From CAIYRG01 sp964494505 (lineage in GTDB: Bacteria; Pseudomonadota; Alphaproteobacteria; Micropepsales; Micropepsaceae), in assembly GCA_964494505.1 (NCBI GenBank), contig CAZBRO010000025.1, forward strand, positions 19,947 to 83,946: 64,000 bases of DNA, given 5' to 3'. The position numbers were made by a program, and so were the translations under genes. The notes under the pieces were generated by a model, which was given only the letters and a program-made list of their open reading frames with translations, was not told where the DNA came from and searched no databases. Positions 17,533 to 26,187 of this stretch are shown piece after piece. Each line of letters opens with the position of its first letter. Position 1 is the stretch's first letter.

Positions 17533-17566
17533 GCGCGAGCTGCATTTTCTGATTCGGTAACGGCAG
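17533..17566 (+). pseudogene. TonB-receptor gene tail upstream of oxidase copy D
   Basis: This 34-bp stretch recurs at 19720-19752 with one base missing there. In frame it reads A-S-C-I-F-stop (stop 17550-17552), the last residues of a receptor ending in an aromatic residue. It is followed by a C-rich/G-rich hairpin as in the other cassettes. Only the end of the gene survives; identification rests on the longer relic before copy E. Confidence 0.45.
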
Positions 17567-17633
17567 GGGCGCCCCCTTAAAGGCCGCTTTGCGGCGGGAA
17601 ATTCTGCGAGCTGAACCAACGGAGAATTCAAAC

Positions 17634-19229
17634 ATGGAAGAGGCCAAGAAGGGGCCGACGGATCGGCGTTCGCTTCTGAAATTGATCGGGACGGTGGCAG
17701 GCAGCACCATCATGTACCAAGCGATGGACTCGCTGGGCTTTGCCGCCCAATCGGACTTCACCGGTCCGGTCAGCCTTCCCGGAGATCCGAAAGGCGCCTC
17801 GGTCTTGGTGCTCGGCGCGGGCTGGGGCGGCATGGTCGCCGCCTATGAGTTGGGCAAGGCCGGCTACAAGGTGCAACTGCTCGAATACAATGATCGGGTA
17901 GGCGGACGTAACTGGACGCTTTATGGTGGCGATACCTACACCGAACTCGGCGGCTTCACGCAGCATGTCCAGTTCGATCAGGGCCATTACCTCAATCCTG
18001 GCCCGTGGCGCATCCCCTACCATCATCGCGGCATTATTCACTACGCCAACATGCTCAATGTCCCGCTCGAACCGTTTTGCCAGACCAATTATGCCGCCTA
18101 TGTGCATTCCGACGAGGCGTTTGGCGGGACGCCGAAGCGCTATCGCGAGGTGCAGGCGGATTTCAACGGCTACACCGCAGAGTTGCTTGCCAAGGCGACC
18201 AGTCAGAACAAGCTCGACCATCCCGTCACCCAGCAAGACAAGGAAACCCTGCTGCAGGCGATGAAGGAATGGGGCGCGCTGGACAAGAATTACGAATACA
18301 AGAAGGGCCTGATCACCAGCGCTCGGCGGGGCTTCGACAAGGAGCCCGGCGGCGGACTCGATGCCGAGCCGGCCGCTTCCGAACCCATGGTGATGAGGGA
18401 GTTGTTGAAATCCGGACTATGGCGGTCGATCATGGACGGCCACAACTACGACCATCATAACATGATGTTCCAGCCGGTGGGCGGCATGGGCCAGATCGGC
18501 AAGGCCTTCGGCCGCAAACTCGAAAATGTCGTCCAGTACAATTCGAAGGTCACCAAAATTCAGCAGGACGACAAGGGCGTCACCGTTACCTATGTCGATG
18601 CGAAGAAGGGCGGCGCGCCGCGGCAAGTACACGCCGATTGGTGCGTCTGCAACATTCCGGCCTCGGTGTTGAGCCAGATCCCGATCAATGTCGGCGCGCC
18701 GATGAAACGCGCGATCGACTCCCTCCACTATACGCCCAACATCAAAGTCGGTCTTCAGTTCAAGCGCCGCTTCTGGGAACAGGATGAGGCGATTTACGGC
18801 GGGATCACCTACACCGATCAAGTCATCCGCTTGATCGGCTACCCGAACTACAATTTCGGCAGTGACGGCCCAGGCGTCGTCATCGGCGCCTACACGGGCG
18901 GACAGAACGGCTATTATATCAGCGCCTTGTCGCCGGAAGACCGTATCAAGGTGGCGCTCGATTGCGGCGCCAGGATACACCCGCAATACAAAAAGGAATT
19001 CCAGACCGGCGTCGCCGTCGCATTCAGCCGCATACCATGGATGCTGGGCAGTTTTGTGACCTGGACCGATGAAATGCGGGCCGAGCATTACAACAATCTG
19101 TGCCAGATCGACGGGCGCATCGTGATGGTGGGAGAACATGTGTCCTATCTGACCGGCTGGCAGGAAGGTGCGATTCTGGGATCGCTGGACGCGATCAAGC
19201 GTCTTCATAAACGGGTGTTATCGGCTTGA
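17634..19229 (+). CDS. Tat-exported flavin amine oxidase family protein, copy D (no cytochrome or RidA partner)
   Basis: A 531-residue paralogue with all motifs of copy B: TDRRSLLK Tat signal, VLVLGAGWGGMVAAYEL, VGGRNW, PVGGMGQIGKAF, Lys in NIKVGLQFKRRFWEQD and GEHVSYLTGWQEGAI. Its first 140 residues follow copy B closely, while GYTAELLAKATSQNKLDHPVTQQDKE is shared with A and E. Start ATG 17634 with CGGAG at 17620-17624. Downstream the spacer begins like the oxidase-cytochrome spacer of copy B (ACGGAATTGGCGCG) and then diverges, so the cytochrome and RidA genes were deleted. It would need a cytochrome encoded elsewhere. Confidence 0.92.
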   Translation: MEEAKKGPTDRRSLLKLIGTVAGSTIMYQAMDSLGFAAQSDFTGPVSLPGDPKGASVLVLGAGWGGMVAAYELGKAGYKVQLLEYNDRVGGRNWTLYGGDTYTELGGFTQHVQFDQGHYLNPGPWRIPYHHRGIIHYANMLNVPLEPFCQTNYAAYVHSDEAFGGTPKRYREVQADFNGYTAELLAKATSQNKLDHPVTQQDKETLLQAMKEWGALDKNYEYKKGLITSARRGFDKEPGGGLDAEPAASEPMVMRELLKSGLWRSIMDGHNYDHHNMMFQPVGGMGQIGKAFGRKLENVVQYNSKVTKIQQDDKGVTVTYVDAKKGGAPRQVHADWCVCNIPASVLSQIPINVGAPMKRAIDSLHYTPNIKVGLQFKRRFWEQDEAIYGGITYTDQVIRLIGYPNYNFGSDGPGVVIGAYTGGQNGYYISALSPEDRIKVALDCGARIHPQYKKEFQTGVAVAFSRIPWMLGSFVTWTDEMRAEHYNNLCQIDGRIVMVGEHVSYLTGWQEGAILGSLDAIKRLHKRVLSA

Positions 19230-19578
19230 ACGGAATTGGCGCGACGATTGGAGGCTTCGATCGGGCGGTGCCGCTTCCCGGAGCAAAAGGCCAAAAATTA
19301 CGCAAAGAAGGCCCGTGGTATAAAATAATGCAAAACTGATGAATTGCATGAAATACAGTCCATGCGCATTCTCCGCCGAGCATGACCTTCCTCAATCATC
19401 GCGCTGAGCAATCACAAATTCGCATTGGTTCTTAGGAAGATGCTGAAGCTGAGTCTCAGAGCGCAATGCGCTTTGGACGATTTGAGCAACTGCATCGAAA
19501 AGCGGCAGCGGCCACTCCGCAAAGACATCAGCTCTCAAAAGCAGGAGAGCAATGGCTGGCACGAAGCTTGCAGCATAT

Positions 19579-19738
19579 CCACTGTTTAAGAAGATGCCGC
19601 TCGTCGTCCGGGACGTCGTAGGTGGCGGTCACGATGGCAATCTCGTGCCGGACACGGCAATGCCTATGATGTTCCCATGAACTCGGCTTATGGCAGAAAT
19701 GGCGGACTCTACTATCTGCGCGCGAGCTGCATTTCTGA
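19579..19738 (+). pseudogene. C-terminal remnant of a TonB-dependent receptor before oxidase copy E
   Basis: PLFKKMPLVVRDVVGGGHDG in one frame, then after a shift near 19653 GNAYDVPMNSAYGRNGGLYY and LRAS, the signature of the last receptor strands. A further base is missing just before the stop compared with the copy at 17533. It corresponds in position to the relic at 4986-5224. The remainder of 19230-19820 shows no gene. Confidence 0.65.
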
Positions 19739-19820
19739 TTCGGTAACGGCAGTGGCAGGCCCTTGAAGGGCCGCTCGCTGCGGGAAAAATGTTGTGCATC
19801 AGCGAGAGAGGAATTCAAAC

Positions 19821-21416
19821 ATGTCTGAGGACAAGAAGGGGCCGACGGATCGGCGTTCGCTTCTGAAATTGATCGGAGCGGTGGCAGGCGGCGCCGTCAT
19901 GTACCAGGCGATGGACGCGATGGGTTTGACGGCCCAGTCCAACTTCACCGGTCCGATCAGCCTTACCGGCGACCCGAAAGGAGCATCGGTTCTGGTCCTC
20001 GGCGCCGGTTGGGGAGGCATGGTTGCCGCCTATGAGCTGGGCAAGGCCGGCTACAAGGTGCAACTGCTCGAATACAACGATCGGACAGGCGGGCGAAACT
20101 GGACCCTTTATGGCGGGGATACTTACACCGAACTCGGCGGCATCACGCAGCATGTCCAGTTCGATCAGGGCCATTACCTCAATCCCGGCCCCTGGCGCAT
20201 CCCCCACCATCATCGCGGCATTCTTTACTACGCGAGCATGCTCAATGTCCCGCTCGAACCGTTTTGCCAGACCAATTATGCCGCCTATGTGCATTCCGAC
20301 GAGGCGTTTGGCGGGACGCCGAAGCGCTATCGCGAGGTGCAGGCGGATTTCAACGGCTACACCGCAGAGTTGCTTGCCAAGGCGACCAGTCAGAACAAGC
20401 TCGACCATCCCGTCACCCAGCAAGACAAGGAAACCCTGCTGCAGGCGATGAAGGAATGGGGCGCGCTGGACAAGAATTACGAATACAAGAAGGGCCTGAT
20501 GACCAGCGGTCGGCGGGGATACGACAAGCCTCCGGGCGGCGGACTTGATTCGGAGCCGATTCCTTCCGAGCCCATGGCAATGCAGGAATTGTTCAACTCG
20601 GGACTGTGGCGGTCGATCATGGCCGCCAACCAATACGAACATCAGAATATGATGTTCCAGCCGGTGGGTGGCATGGGTCAGATCGGCAAGGCCTTCGGCC
20701 GCAAACTCGGCAATGTCGTGCAGTACAATTCCAAGGTCACCAAAATCCAGCAGGACGACAAGGGCGTCACCGTCACCTATGTCGATGCAAAGACGGGCGG
20801 CGCGCCGCGGGAAGCGCACGCCGATTGGTGCGTGTGCAACATTCCGGCCTCGGTCCTAAGCCAAATCCCGATCAATGTCAGCGCGCCGATGAAGCGGGCC
20901 ATCGACGTCCTTCACTATTCGCCCAACATCAAAATCGGTCTCCAGTTCAAGCGCCGCTTCTGGGAACAGGATGACGCGATTTACGGCGGGATCACCTACA
21001 CCGATCAAATCAACACCTTGATCGGCTACCCCAACTATAATTTCGGCAGCACCGGCCCCGGGGTTATTCTTGGTGCCTATACCGGCGGAGAGAAAGCCTA
21101 TTATCTCAGCGCCCTGTCGCCGGAAGACCGCATCAAGGTGGCGCTCGATTGCGGCGCCAGGATCCACCCCCAATACAAAAAGGAATTCCAGACCGGCGTC
21201 TCCGTCGCATTCCATCGGGTGCCATGGATGCTGGGCAGCTCGCCCTCCTGGACCGATGAGTTGCGCGCCGAACATTTCAATAATCTGTGCCAGATCGACG
21301 GCCGCATCGTGATGGTCGGGGCTCATGTGTCCTGGATGCCCGGCTGGCAGGAAGGTGCGATTCTGTCATCGCTGGACGCGATCAAGCGTCTCCATAAACG
21401 GGTCTTGTCCGCTTGA
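19821..21416 (+). CDS. Tat-exported flavin amine oxidase family protein, copy E (no cytochrome or RidA partner)
   Basis: A 531-residue protein. Tat motif TDRRSLLK, Rossmann VLVLGAGWGGMVAAYEL, TGGRNW, PVGGMGQIGKAF and Lys in NIKIGLQFKRRFWEQD are intact. The C-terminal FAD motif reads GAHVSWMPGWQEGAI: Ala replaces the Glu of GEH that in the family contacts the FAD ribityl/phosphate region, a change shared only with copy A. Start ATG 19821 after GAGAGGAA. It is preceded by a receptor relic. After the stop, the spacer and a few bases of the cytochrome start survive before the sequence jumps to unrelated fragments at 21472. Confidence 0.92.
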   Translation: MSEDKKGPTDRRSLLKLIGAVAGGAVMYQAMDAMGLTAQSNFTGPISLTGDPKGASVLVLGAGWGGMVAAYELGKAGYKVQLLEYNDRTGGRNWTLYGGDTYTELGGITQHVQFDQGHYLNPGPWRIPHHHRGILYYASMLNVPLEPFCQTNYAAYVHSDEAFGGTPKRYREVQADFNGYTAELLAKATSQNKLDHPVTQQDKETLLQAMKEWGALDKNYEYKKGLMTSGRRGYDKPPGGGLDSEPIPSEPMAMQELFNSGLWRSIMAANQYEHQNMMFQPVGGMGQIGKAFGRKLGNVVQYNSKVTKIQQDDKGVTVTYVDAKTGGAPREAHADWCVCNIPASVLSQIPINVSAPMKRAIDVLHYSPNIKIGLQFKRRFWEQDDAIYGGITYTDQINTLIGYPNYNFGSTGPGVILGAYTGGEKAYYLSALSPEDRIKVALDCGARIHPQYKKEFQTGVSVAFHRVPWMLGSSPSWTDELRAEHFNNLCQIDGRIVMVGAHVSWMPGWQEGAILSSLDAIKRLHKRVLSA

Positions 21417-21471
21417 ACGGAATTGGCGCGAATATTGGGGGCGTAGGGTCTATTCATGAGCCGCAATGCGG

Positions 21472-21678
21472 CATTCCAAGAATTTAAAACCGTCATGGGA
21501 CGGAGAATCGGTCGGCCATTACGAAGACGACGAGCTGGTGGTGGATACCGTCGGCCTGAACGACCGCACCTTCGTCGATCATTACCGCATGCCGCATACT
21601 ACGGCCCTGCCTGTCGTCGAGCGCTTCAAAATGATCGATGGAGGTAAGTCGCTTCAGATATCGATTCGCGTCGAGGAC
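21472..21678 (+). pseudogene. Duplicated internal fragment of the secreted-family gene at 12018
   Basis: 207 bp matching 12513-12719 with roughly eight substitutions by eye, encoding HSKNLKPSWDGESVGHYEDD through IRVED. Both ends are abrupt: on the left it joins the remnant of a cassette cytochrome start (GTCTATTCATGAGCCGCA resembles the start at 3979-3996), and on the right it joins a recombinase tail in frame. The in-frame fusion ORF (21466-21843) is unlikely to be a working protein. Confidence 0.8.
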
Positions 21679-21895
21679 TACTACGCCGAAGGCAAGCGCC
21701 GGTGGCTACGTCTTCACGAAAAAGGCGGCAAGCGCCACACGTTCCGGGCGACGGGGATCACCGCCTATCTCAGCAACGGCGGGACGCTCGAAAACGCCCA
21801 GACGATGGCTGCGCACAAAAGCCCGCGGAGACAAGGCCTATGATCGCACGAGCGACGAAATCACGCTTGATGAGGTCGAGCGGATTACGATTTAG
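21679..21895 (+). pseudogene. C-terminal remnant of a tyrosine recombinase/integrase
   Basis: HTFRATGITAYLSNGGTLEN and AQTMAAHKSPR carry the H-x-x-R and later His (AAH) of the phage-integrase catalytic domain. After a loss of about two bases near 21828 the frame continues YDRTSDEITLDEVERITI to the stop at 21893-21895, which includes the catalytic Tyr context LYDRT. The N-terminal two thirds are missing. This marks a former mobile element at the edge of the oxidase cluster. Confidence 0.75.
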
Positions 21896-22106
21896 CCTGC
21901 GCGGCCACGTATGGTGCGAAGGCTCATCGGGAGCCCGGTTGGTGGACTGCCGGGGTCTGAATGTCCGCTTACGAGGGACCCGGCCATTCCCGGCCGACGC
22001 CCCAACCGAGCATTCTCGACCCTAAACCGTCCTTAATCGCGGCCATTCTTGCCGCTAGAATGCTGACGGCCGCAGCTAGCCAGCACGAGGAATTAAGGAG
22101 AGCGAA

Positions 22107-22841
22107 ATGTCGCTACGGTGGATGATCGGTGCCACGGCCGCGGTCCTATTTTCGACCGCTGCTACGGGAGAAGCCGCCAGCCAGGCGGTAATGTTGCGAG
22201 CGCGCGACGGTGTGAGCATATCGGGACTGGCCTATACGGCCGACCATCCCAAGGCGATTGTCCTGCTGTTTCACCAGGCCGATTCTAGCAAGGCCGAGTA
22301 CGCGACCATCGCGCCAAAGTTGGTCGCCGCGGGCTTTACCGCGTTGGCGATCGATCAGCGTTCGGGCGGATCTTTGTTCGGGCCGAACGATACCGCTCGC
22401 CGCCTCGGCAAGCCGGCGAGCTACGAGCAGGCGAAGCCAGACCTCGAGGCAGCCCTCGATTGGGCCACGGCCAAGCACCTCCCTGTCGTCCTGTGGGGAA
22501 GCAGCTATTCGGCGTCGCTTGTCTTCGAGGTCGCGGCCGAACATCCACAAGAAGTCAGCGCGGTTATGGCCTTCTCACCGGGTGAGTATTTTGACGACAT
22601 GGGAGCCGTCAAGCGAGCTGCATCGAAGGTCCGCGCACCGATTTACGTCACGTCTTCCCCGGATGCCGACGAAGTGAGCGATGCTAAGACGATACTGGCG
22701 GCGTCGCCAGCCCGTTCAAAAATCCAATACGTACCGCAATTCGGCGTGCATGGCGCCTCAACGCTGATCGAGGCGCAGGATCCGAAAGGGGCGGCCGAGA
22801 ACTGGAAGCACGCGCTCGCGTTCCTGAACGGGCTGCCGTAA
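22107..22841 (+). CDS. Exported alpha/beta hydrolase (dienelactone hydrolase-like)
   Basis: 244 residues. Signal peptide about 1-24. The fold is recognisable from AIVLLFHQADSSKAEY (oxyanion region), ALAIDQRSGG and the nucleophile elbow GSSYSAS with Ser133. A probable acid is Asp in SSPDADE, and the His is in FGVHGAS near the end. It would hydrolyse an ester or lactone in the periplasm. AAGGAG lies just before the ATG. It is convergent with the propeller gene at 22858, only 16 bp apart. The substrate is unknown. Confidence 0.82.
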   Translation: MSLRWMIGATAAVLFSTAATGEAASQAVMLRARDGVSISGLAYTADHPKAIVLLFHQADSSKAEYATIAPKLVAAGFTALAIDQRSGGSLFGPNDTARRLGKPASYEQAKPDLEAALDWATAKHLPVVLWGSSYSASLVFEVAAEHPQEVSAVMAFSPGEYFDDMGAVKRAASKVRAPIYVTSSPDADEVSDAKTILAASPARSKIQYVPQFGVHGASTLIEAQDPKGAAENWKHALAFLNGLP

Positions 22842-22857
22842 TTGTTCCCCGCGGGCG

Positions 22858-23973
22858 CTACTTCGCGCTCATCCCCTTGAGGATCAGGCGCTCAACATTG
22901 GCCTTCCCGGGTTTGTCCACGCCGGTTATGTACAGGTTTCCTTTTTGATCGGTCGCGATTTGATGGCCCGGAATGTCGAGCCCCGGCGCCTGGATCATGC
23001 CGACATATTCCATCGATTTGCGGTCGATGACGGCGATGCCCTTGCCATACCCGGTATAAATATAGGTCTGATCGGGGTCGGACGAGAACGCCAGATTGCG
23101 CGCGAACGGCTGATCGTATCGCGACAGCTGCCTTATGTACTTGCCGTCGGGCGAGAACACCTGAATTCGCCGGTTGCTGCGGTCTGCGACGTAGAGAAGA
23201 TCGTCGTGGCTCAAGAGCAGCACATGCGGTGTGGCGAAATACGGCGCGCCGTCGCCTTCGAAGGAAGCGGGGTCTTCGGAGAAACACCATTCCGGACCCA
23301 TAGGCGGTTTTCCGAATGCGCCCCACATCCGCTTGAATTTTCCCGTGTCGGCATCGAGCACGACAATGCGGTGATTGCCGTAGCCGTCTGCGATGAACAC
23401 CTCATTCGTCTTGCGACTCACCTGCACATTGGGTGGCCGCCGGAAATTGTTGGTGTCGTTGTCGCCCTTGCCCGCGTCGCTGTGACCGATCTGCAGTACG
23501 AATTTGCCGTCTTGCGAAAACTTCAGCACTTGATCGTCGTCGACGGGGCTGGTTCGCCCCTTGCAGGAATCGCCGGTGATCCAGACAAAGCCTTTGTAAT
23601 CGATATACGCGTTGTGTTCTGAGGCCGGCCATTCATAGCCCGGCCCGGGACCGCCCCAGCCACGAATGTAATTGCCGTTGGGATCGAAGATCATGATCGG
23701 TGGGCCGATGATCTTCCCCGTCTCGCGTTTGGTCCGTATCGGACGGGTCGTCAGCCAGGCATTTCCTTTGGGGTCGACCATAACGCCGGAGACAAAGGGC
23801 GCACTGAAGTTGGCGGGCATTTTGGGCCAATTCGGATCGACTTCGAAAACAGGCAGTGGCCGGACCATCTTTGCAGCAGGCTGATCCTGTGCGCGCGTAT
23901 CGGCCGAATGCCACACCGTTACGAGCGCGAGCGCGCCGGCGGTTGCGAGCAGGAATGGGCGTCCCCAAGCCAT
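22858..23973 (-). CDS. Exported NHL-repeat beta-propeller protein
   Basis: 371 residues with a signal peptide (about 1-28). Repeated blade motifs of the six-bladed NHL type are visible: NYIRGWGGPGPGYEWP, AYIDYKGFVWITGD, VLKFSQDGKFVLQIG, EVFIADGYGNHRIVVLDADT, LYVADRSNRRIQVFSPDGKY and GNLYITGVDKPGKANVERLI. This is the architecture of peptidyl-alpha-hydroxyglycine lyase-like and other secreted propellers, which bind metals or hydrophobic ligands. The enzymatic role is unproven. GGGAGG precedes the ATG. It is a close relative of the protein at 31836. Confidence 0.85.
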   Translation of the reverse strand: MAWGRPFLLATAGALALVTVWHSADTRAQDQPAAKMVRPLPVFEVDPNWPKMPANFSAPFVSGVMVDPKGNAWLTTRPIRTKRETGKIIGPPIMIFDPNGNYIRGWGGPGPGYEWPASEHNAYIDYKGFVWITGDSCKGRTSPVDDDQVLKFSQDGKFVLQIGHSDAGKGDNDTNNFRRPPNVQVSRKTNEVFIADGYGNHRIVVLDADTGKFKRMWGAFGKPPMGPEWCFSEDPASFEGDGAPYFATPHVLLLSHDDLLYVADRSNRRIQVFSPDGKYIRQLSRYDQPFARNLAFSSDPDQTYIYTGYGKGIAVIDRKSMEYVGMIQAPGLDIPGHQIATDQKGNLYITGVDKPGKANVERLILKGMSAK

Positions 23974-24220
23974 GAAAGCCTCCCGGTTGTGTCTTTGCAG
24001 AAGAATAGCCGAGTTTGAGGCTGGGTGCGCGGATTCTGGATACGGCCGCGAGCAGGCCCGGGATCACCCGACACCCCCCCTTTTGCGTTCAGCGCCGCCC
24101 CTTCGCATTCATGCCCGGGGTCTATTTTCAGCGAACTGCTAGCCGGATTTGGCAAGGCCGCCTATACTTTCGTCCGTGGCGTGATTTCGTCGCCGTGTCA
24201 TTTTTTCGAAGGAAAGACTG

Positions 24221-25504
24221 ATGGGTTCGAAACAAACTAGCCGCAGAGAGCTCTTAAAGGGCGGCGCCGCGTTGGCCGGCGGGTTGACGTTGACGTCGGG
24301 AGCGATAGCGCCGGCGCTCGGCCAAACGCACGACCATATGGCCATGGGTGGCGCCCCAAATGATTATCCGATGATCATGGGCAGCAAGGAGCTGATCGAG
24401 TACGGCCAGCGCTCCCATTACGTGACCTCGATGCGCATGGCGCACCCGATGGGCGGCAGAGCTTCACCCGACGCGTTCGGGAAGGTGTTCCACCTGGCCT
24501 CGCCGCTGCAGGATTCTGTTGGCGTGGTGACGCCATCGTCGCTCCACTATGTCGCGACGACCCGCGGCTCCTACATGCCGGATATCGATCCCGCGCAGCA
24601 CACTCTGACGATTCACGGGCTGGTGGATCGGGCCCTGACCTTCACCATGGAGGACTTGAAGCGCCTTCCGTCCGTCACCCGCTTGCAGTTCATCGAGTGT
24701 GCTGGAAACCGGCACAATGGCCAGCAGAAGACCGTGCAGGAATCGCACGGGATGACCAGTTGCGCCGAATGGACCGGCGTACTCCTTTCAACGCTGCTCA
24801 AGGAGTGCGGCTTGAAAGGCAGCGCGACATGGTTCGTCGCTGAAGGCGCCGAGGAAGTGAAGGGCGCCTCGAGCATGCCCATCGCCAAAGCGATGGACGA
24901 CTGCGTCATCGCCTATGGCATGAACGGCGAGGCTATACGGCCGCAGAACGGTTTTCCGCTGCGTATATTGGTCCCCGGCTTCGAGGGCATCTTCAACACG
25001 AAGTATCTGCGGCGCATCAAGGTGGTCGACCGGTACTACATGAACTACAACGACTTTGGACATCTCGACCGGAAACCGGAAGAAGCTGCACTCAGCTTTC
25101 AGATCGGACCCAAATCGGTCATCACGCGGCCGTCCGGCGGCCAGCTTCTGCCGGGCCGCGGATACTACGAGATCAGCGGGCTGGCCTGGTCCGGCGGCGG
25201 CGCCATTCGCACCGTGGAGGTCTCCACCGATGGCGGGAAGAAGTGGAACCGCGCCGAGATCAAGGCGACTCCACAACGCATGGCGCACACGCGCTTCGGC
25301 TATATGTGGAATTGGGATGGAAACGAGACCGAGATTCTGTCGCGCTGCACCGACGAGATCGGGCAGGTGCAGCCGACGCGCGAGCAGGTCGCCCAGTACT
25401 GGAACGTCCCTTTCGAGAGAGATTACAGAGTGCCCGGGCTGGACAACAGCGTCATGCCGTGGCGGATCGCCAGGGACGGGAGTGTGACCAATGGGCTCGC
25501 TTAG
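24221..25504 (+). CDS. soxC: SoxC-type sulfite dehydrogenase, molybdopterin subunit
   Basis: A 427-residue periplasmic molybdoenzyme. Tat signal SRRELLKGGAALAGG (7-21). The Mo-coordinating Cys160 lies in QFIECAGNRHNG. The substrate-pocket segment PIAKAMDDCVIAYGMNGE and NGFPLRILVPGFEGIFNTKYLRRIKV follow, then a C-terminal dimerisation domain (EISGLAWSGGGAIRTVEVSTDGGKKW). It oxidises sulfite or another sulfur oxyanion and hands electrons to a cytochrome c. AAGGAAAG precedes the ATG. Its stop overlaps the start of the cytochrome gene. No other sox genes are in the window, so an isolated sulfite detoxification role is as likely as thiosulfate oxidation. Confidence 0.9.
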   Translation: MGSKQTSRRELLKGGAALAGGLTLTSGAIAPALGQTHDHMAMGGAPNDYPMIMGSKELIEYGQRSHYVTSMRMAHPMGGRASPDAFGKVFHLASPLQDSVGVVTPSSLHYVATTRGSYMPDIDPAQHTLTIHGLVDRALTFTMEDLKRLPSVTRLQFIECAGNRHNGQQKTVQESHGMTSCAEWTGVLLSTLLKECGLKGSATWFVAEGAEEVKGASSMPIAKAMDDCVIAYGMNGEAIRPQNGFPLRILVPGFEGIFNTKYLRRIKVVDRYYMNYNDFGHLDRKPEEAALSFQIGPKSVITRPSGGQLLPGRGYYEISGLAWSGGGAIRTVEVSTDGGKKWNRAEIKATPQRMAHTRFGYMWNWDGNETEILSRCTDEIGQVQPTREQVAQYWNVPFERDYRVPGLDNSVMPWRIARDGSVTNGLA

Positions 25505-26048
25505 GCTTGTCACGATTGCGCTGCTCCTCGCGAGCCCGGCGTTCGCGCAGACCTATGGCGTGGGACGCCCTACAACCGCCGAAGAACTCAGCCGCTTGGA
25601 TATCTCGATCGGTCCTACGGGAGAGGAACTCCCTCCCGGCCACGGCACCGCCAAGGAGGGCGCGCAGCTCTTTCAGCGGAAGGGCTGCGTCGCCTGCCAT
25701 GGCAAAGCGGGCATAGGGGGCGGGCCGGCGCCCGCGCTGCAATCGAAAAAGGGCCAAGATGTTCCCATATGGGAACGGGAGCGCATATTGCCACTGACCG
25801 CGCCCTTTGCGACGACGGTGTGGGATTACATCCATCGCGCCATGCCTCTCGGGAATGAGGGGACGCTCACCGCCGATGAGGCCTATGCGCTGACGGCCTA
25901 TCTGCTCTTCGTGAACAAGGTGATCCCGGAGGACGAAGTCCTCGACAAACAGAGTCTGCCGAAGGTCAAGATGCCGATCGGCGATGACTACGCGCGGCTG
26001 CCTGCCTGGAAGCCCGGGACGCCAAGGCTTCAAGGTTACCCCTATTAG
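25491..26048 (+). CDS. Exported monohaem cytochrome c, electron acceptor of the SoxC-like enzyme
   Basis: 185 residues. Signal peptide 1-19. One haem site CVACH at residues 66-70 and a probable distal Met118 in RAMPLG. The gene overlaps the soxC end by 14 bp, showing translational coupling and a partner role equal to SoxD or SorB. Classical SoxD is about twice as long with two haems, so this is a short form. The C-terminal proline-rich tail (LPKVKMPIGDDYARLPAWKPG) is typical of SoxD-like cytochromes. Confidence 0.88.
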   Translation: MGSLRLVTIALLLASPAFAQTYGVGRPTTAEELSRLDISIGPTGEELPPGHGTAKEGAQLFQRKGCVACHGKAGIGGGPAPALQSKKGQDVPIWERERILPLTAPFATTVWDYIHRAMPLGNEGTLTADEAYALTAYLLFVNKVIPEDEVLDKQSLPKVKMPIGDDYARLPAWKPGTPRLQGYPY

Positions 26049-26187
26049 CCCATCTTATTCACGACGCTGGGGTTTATGCGCCCGCGCGTAAGATGGAGCA
26101 GAAATACGCCCGCGCTGCTGGCCTCGCCGGCTACCGGCGCGCCAAGGGCTGGCCCGATCTCGTTCAAACTGGACTAAGAATGAGTGA

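Noticed and set aside
21466..21843. Genuine fusion protein of a secreted domain and a recombinase domain
   Set aside because: Both parts are truncated at abrupt borders, the recombinase part is frameshifted near its catalytic Tyr, and no SD fits the start.
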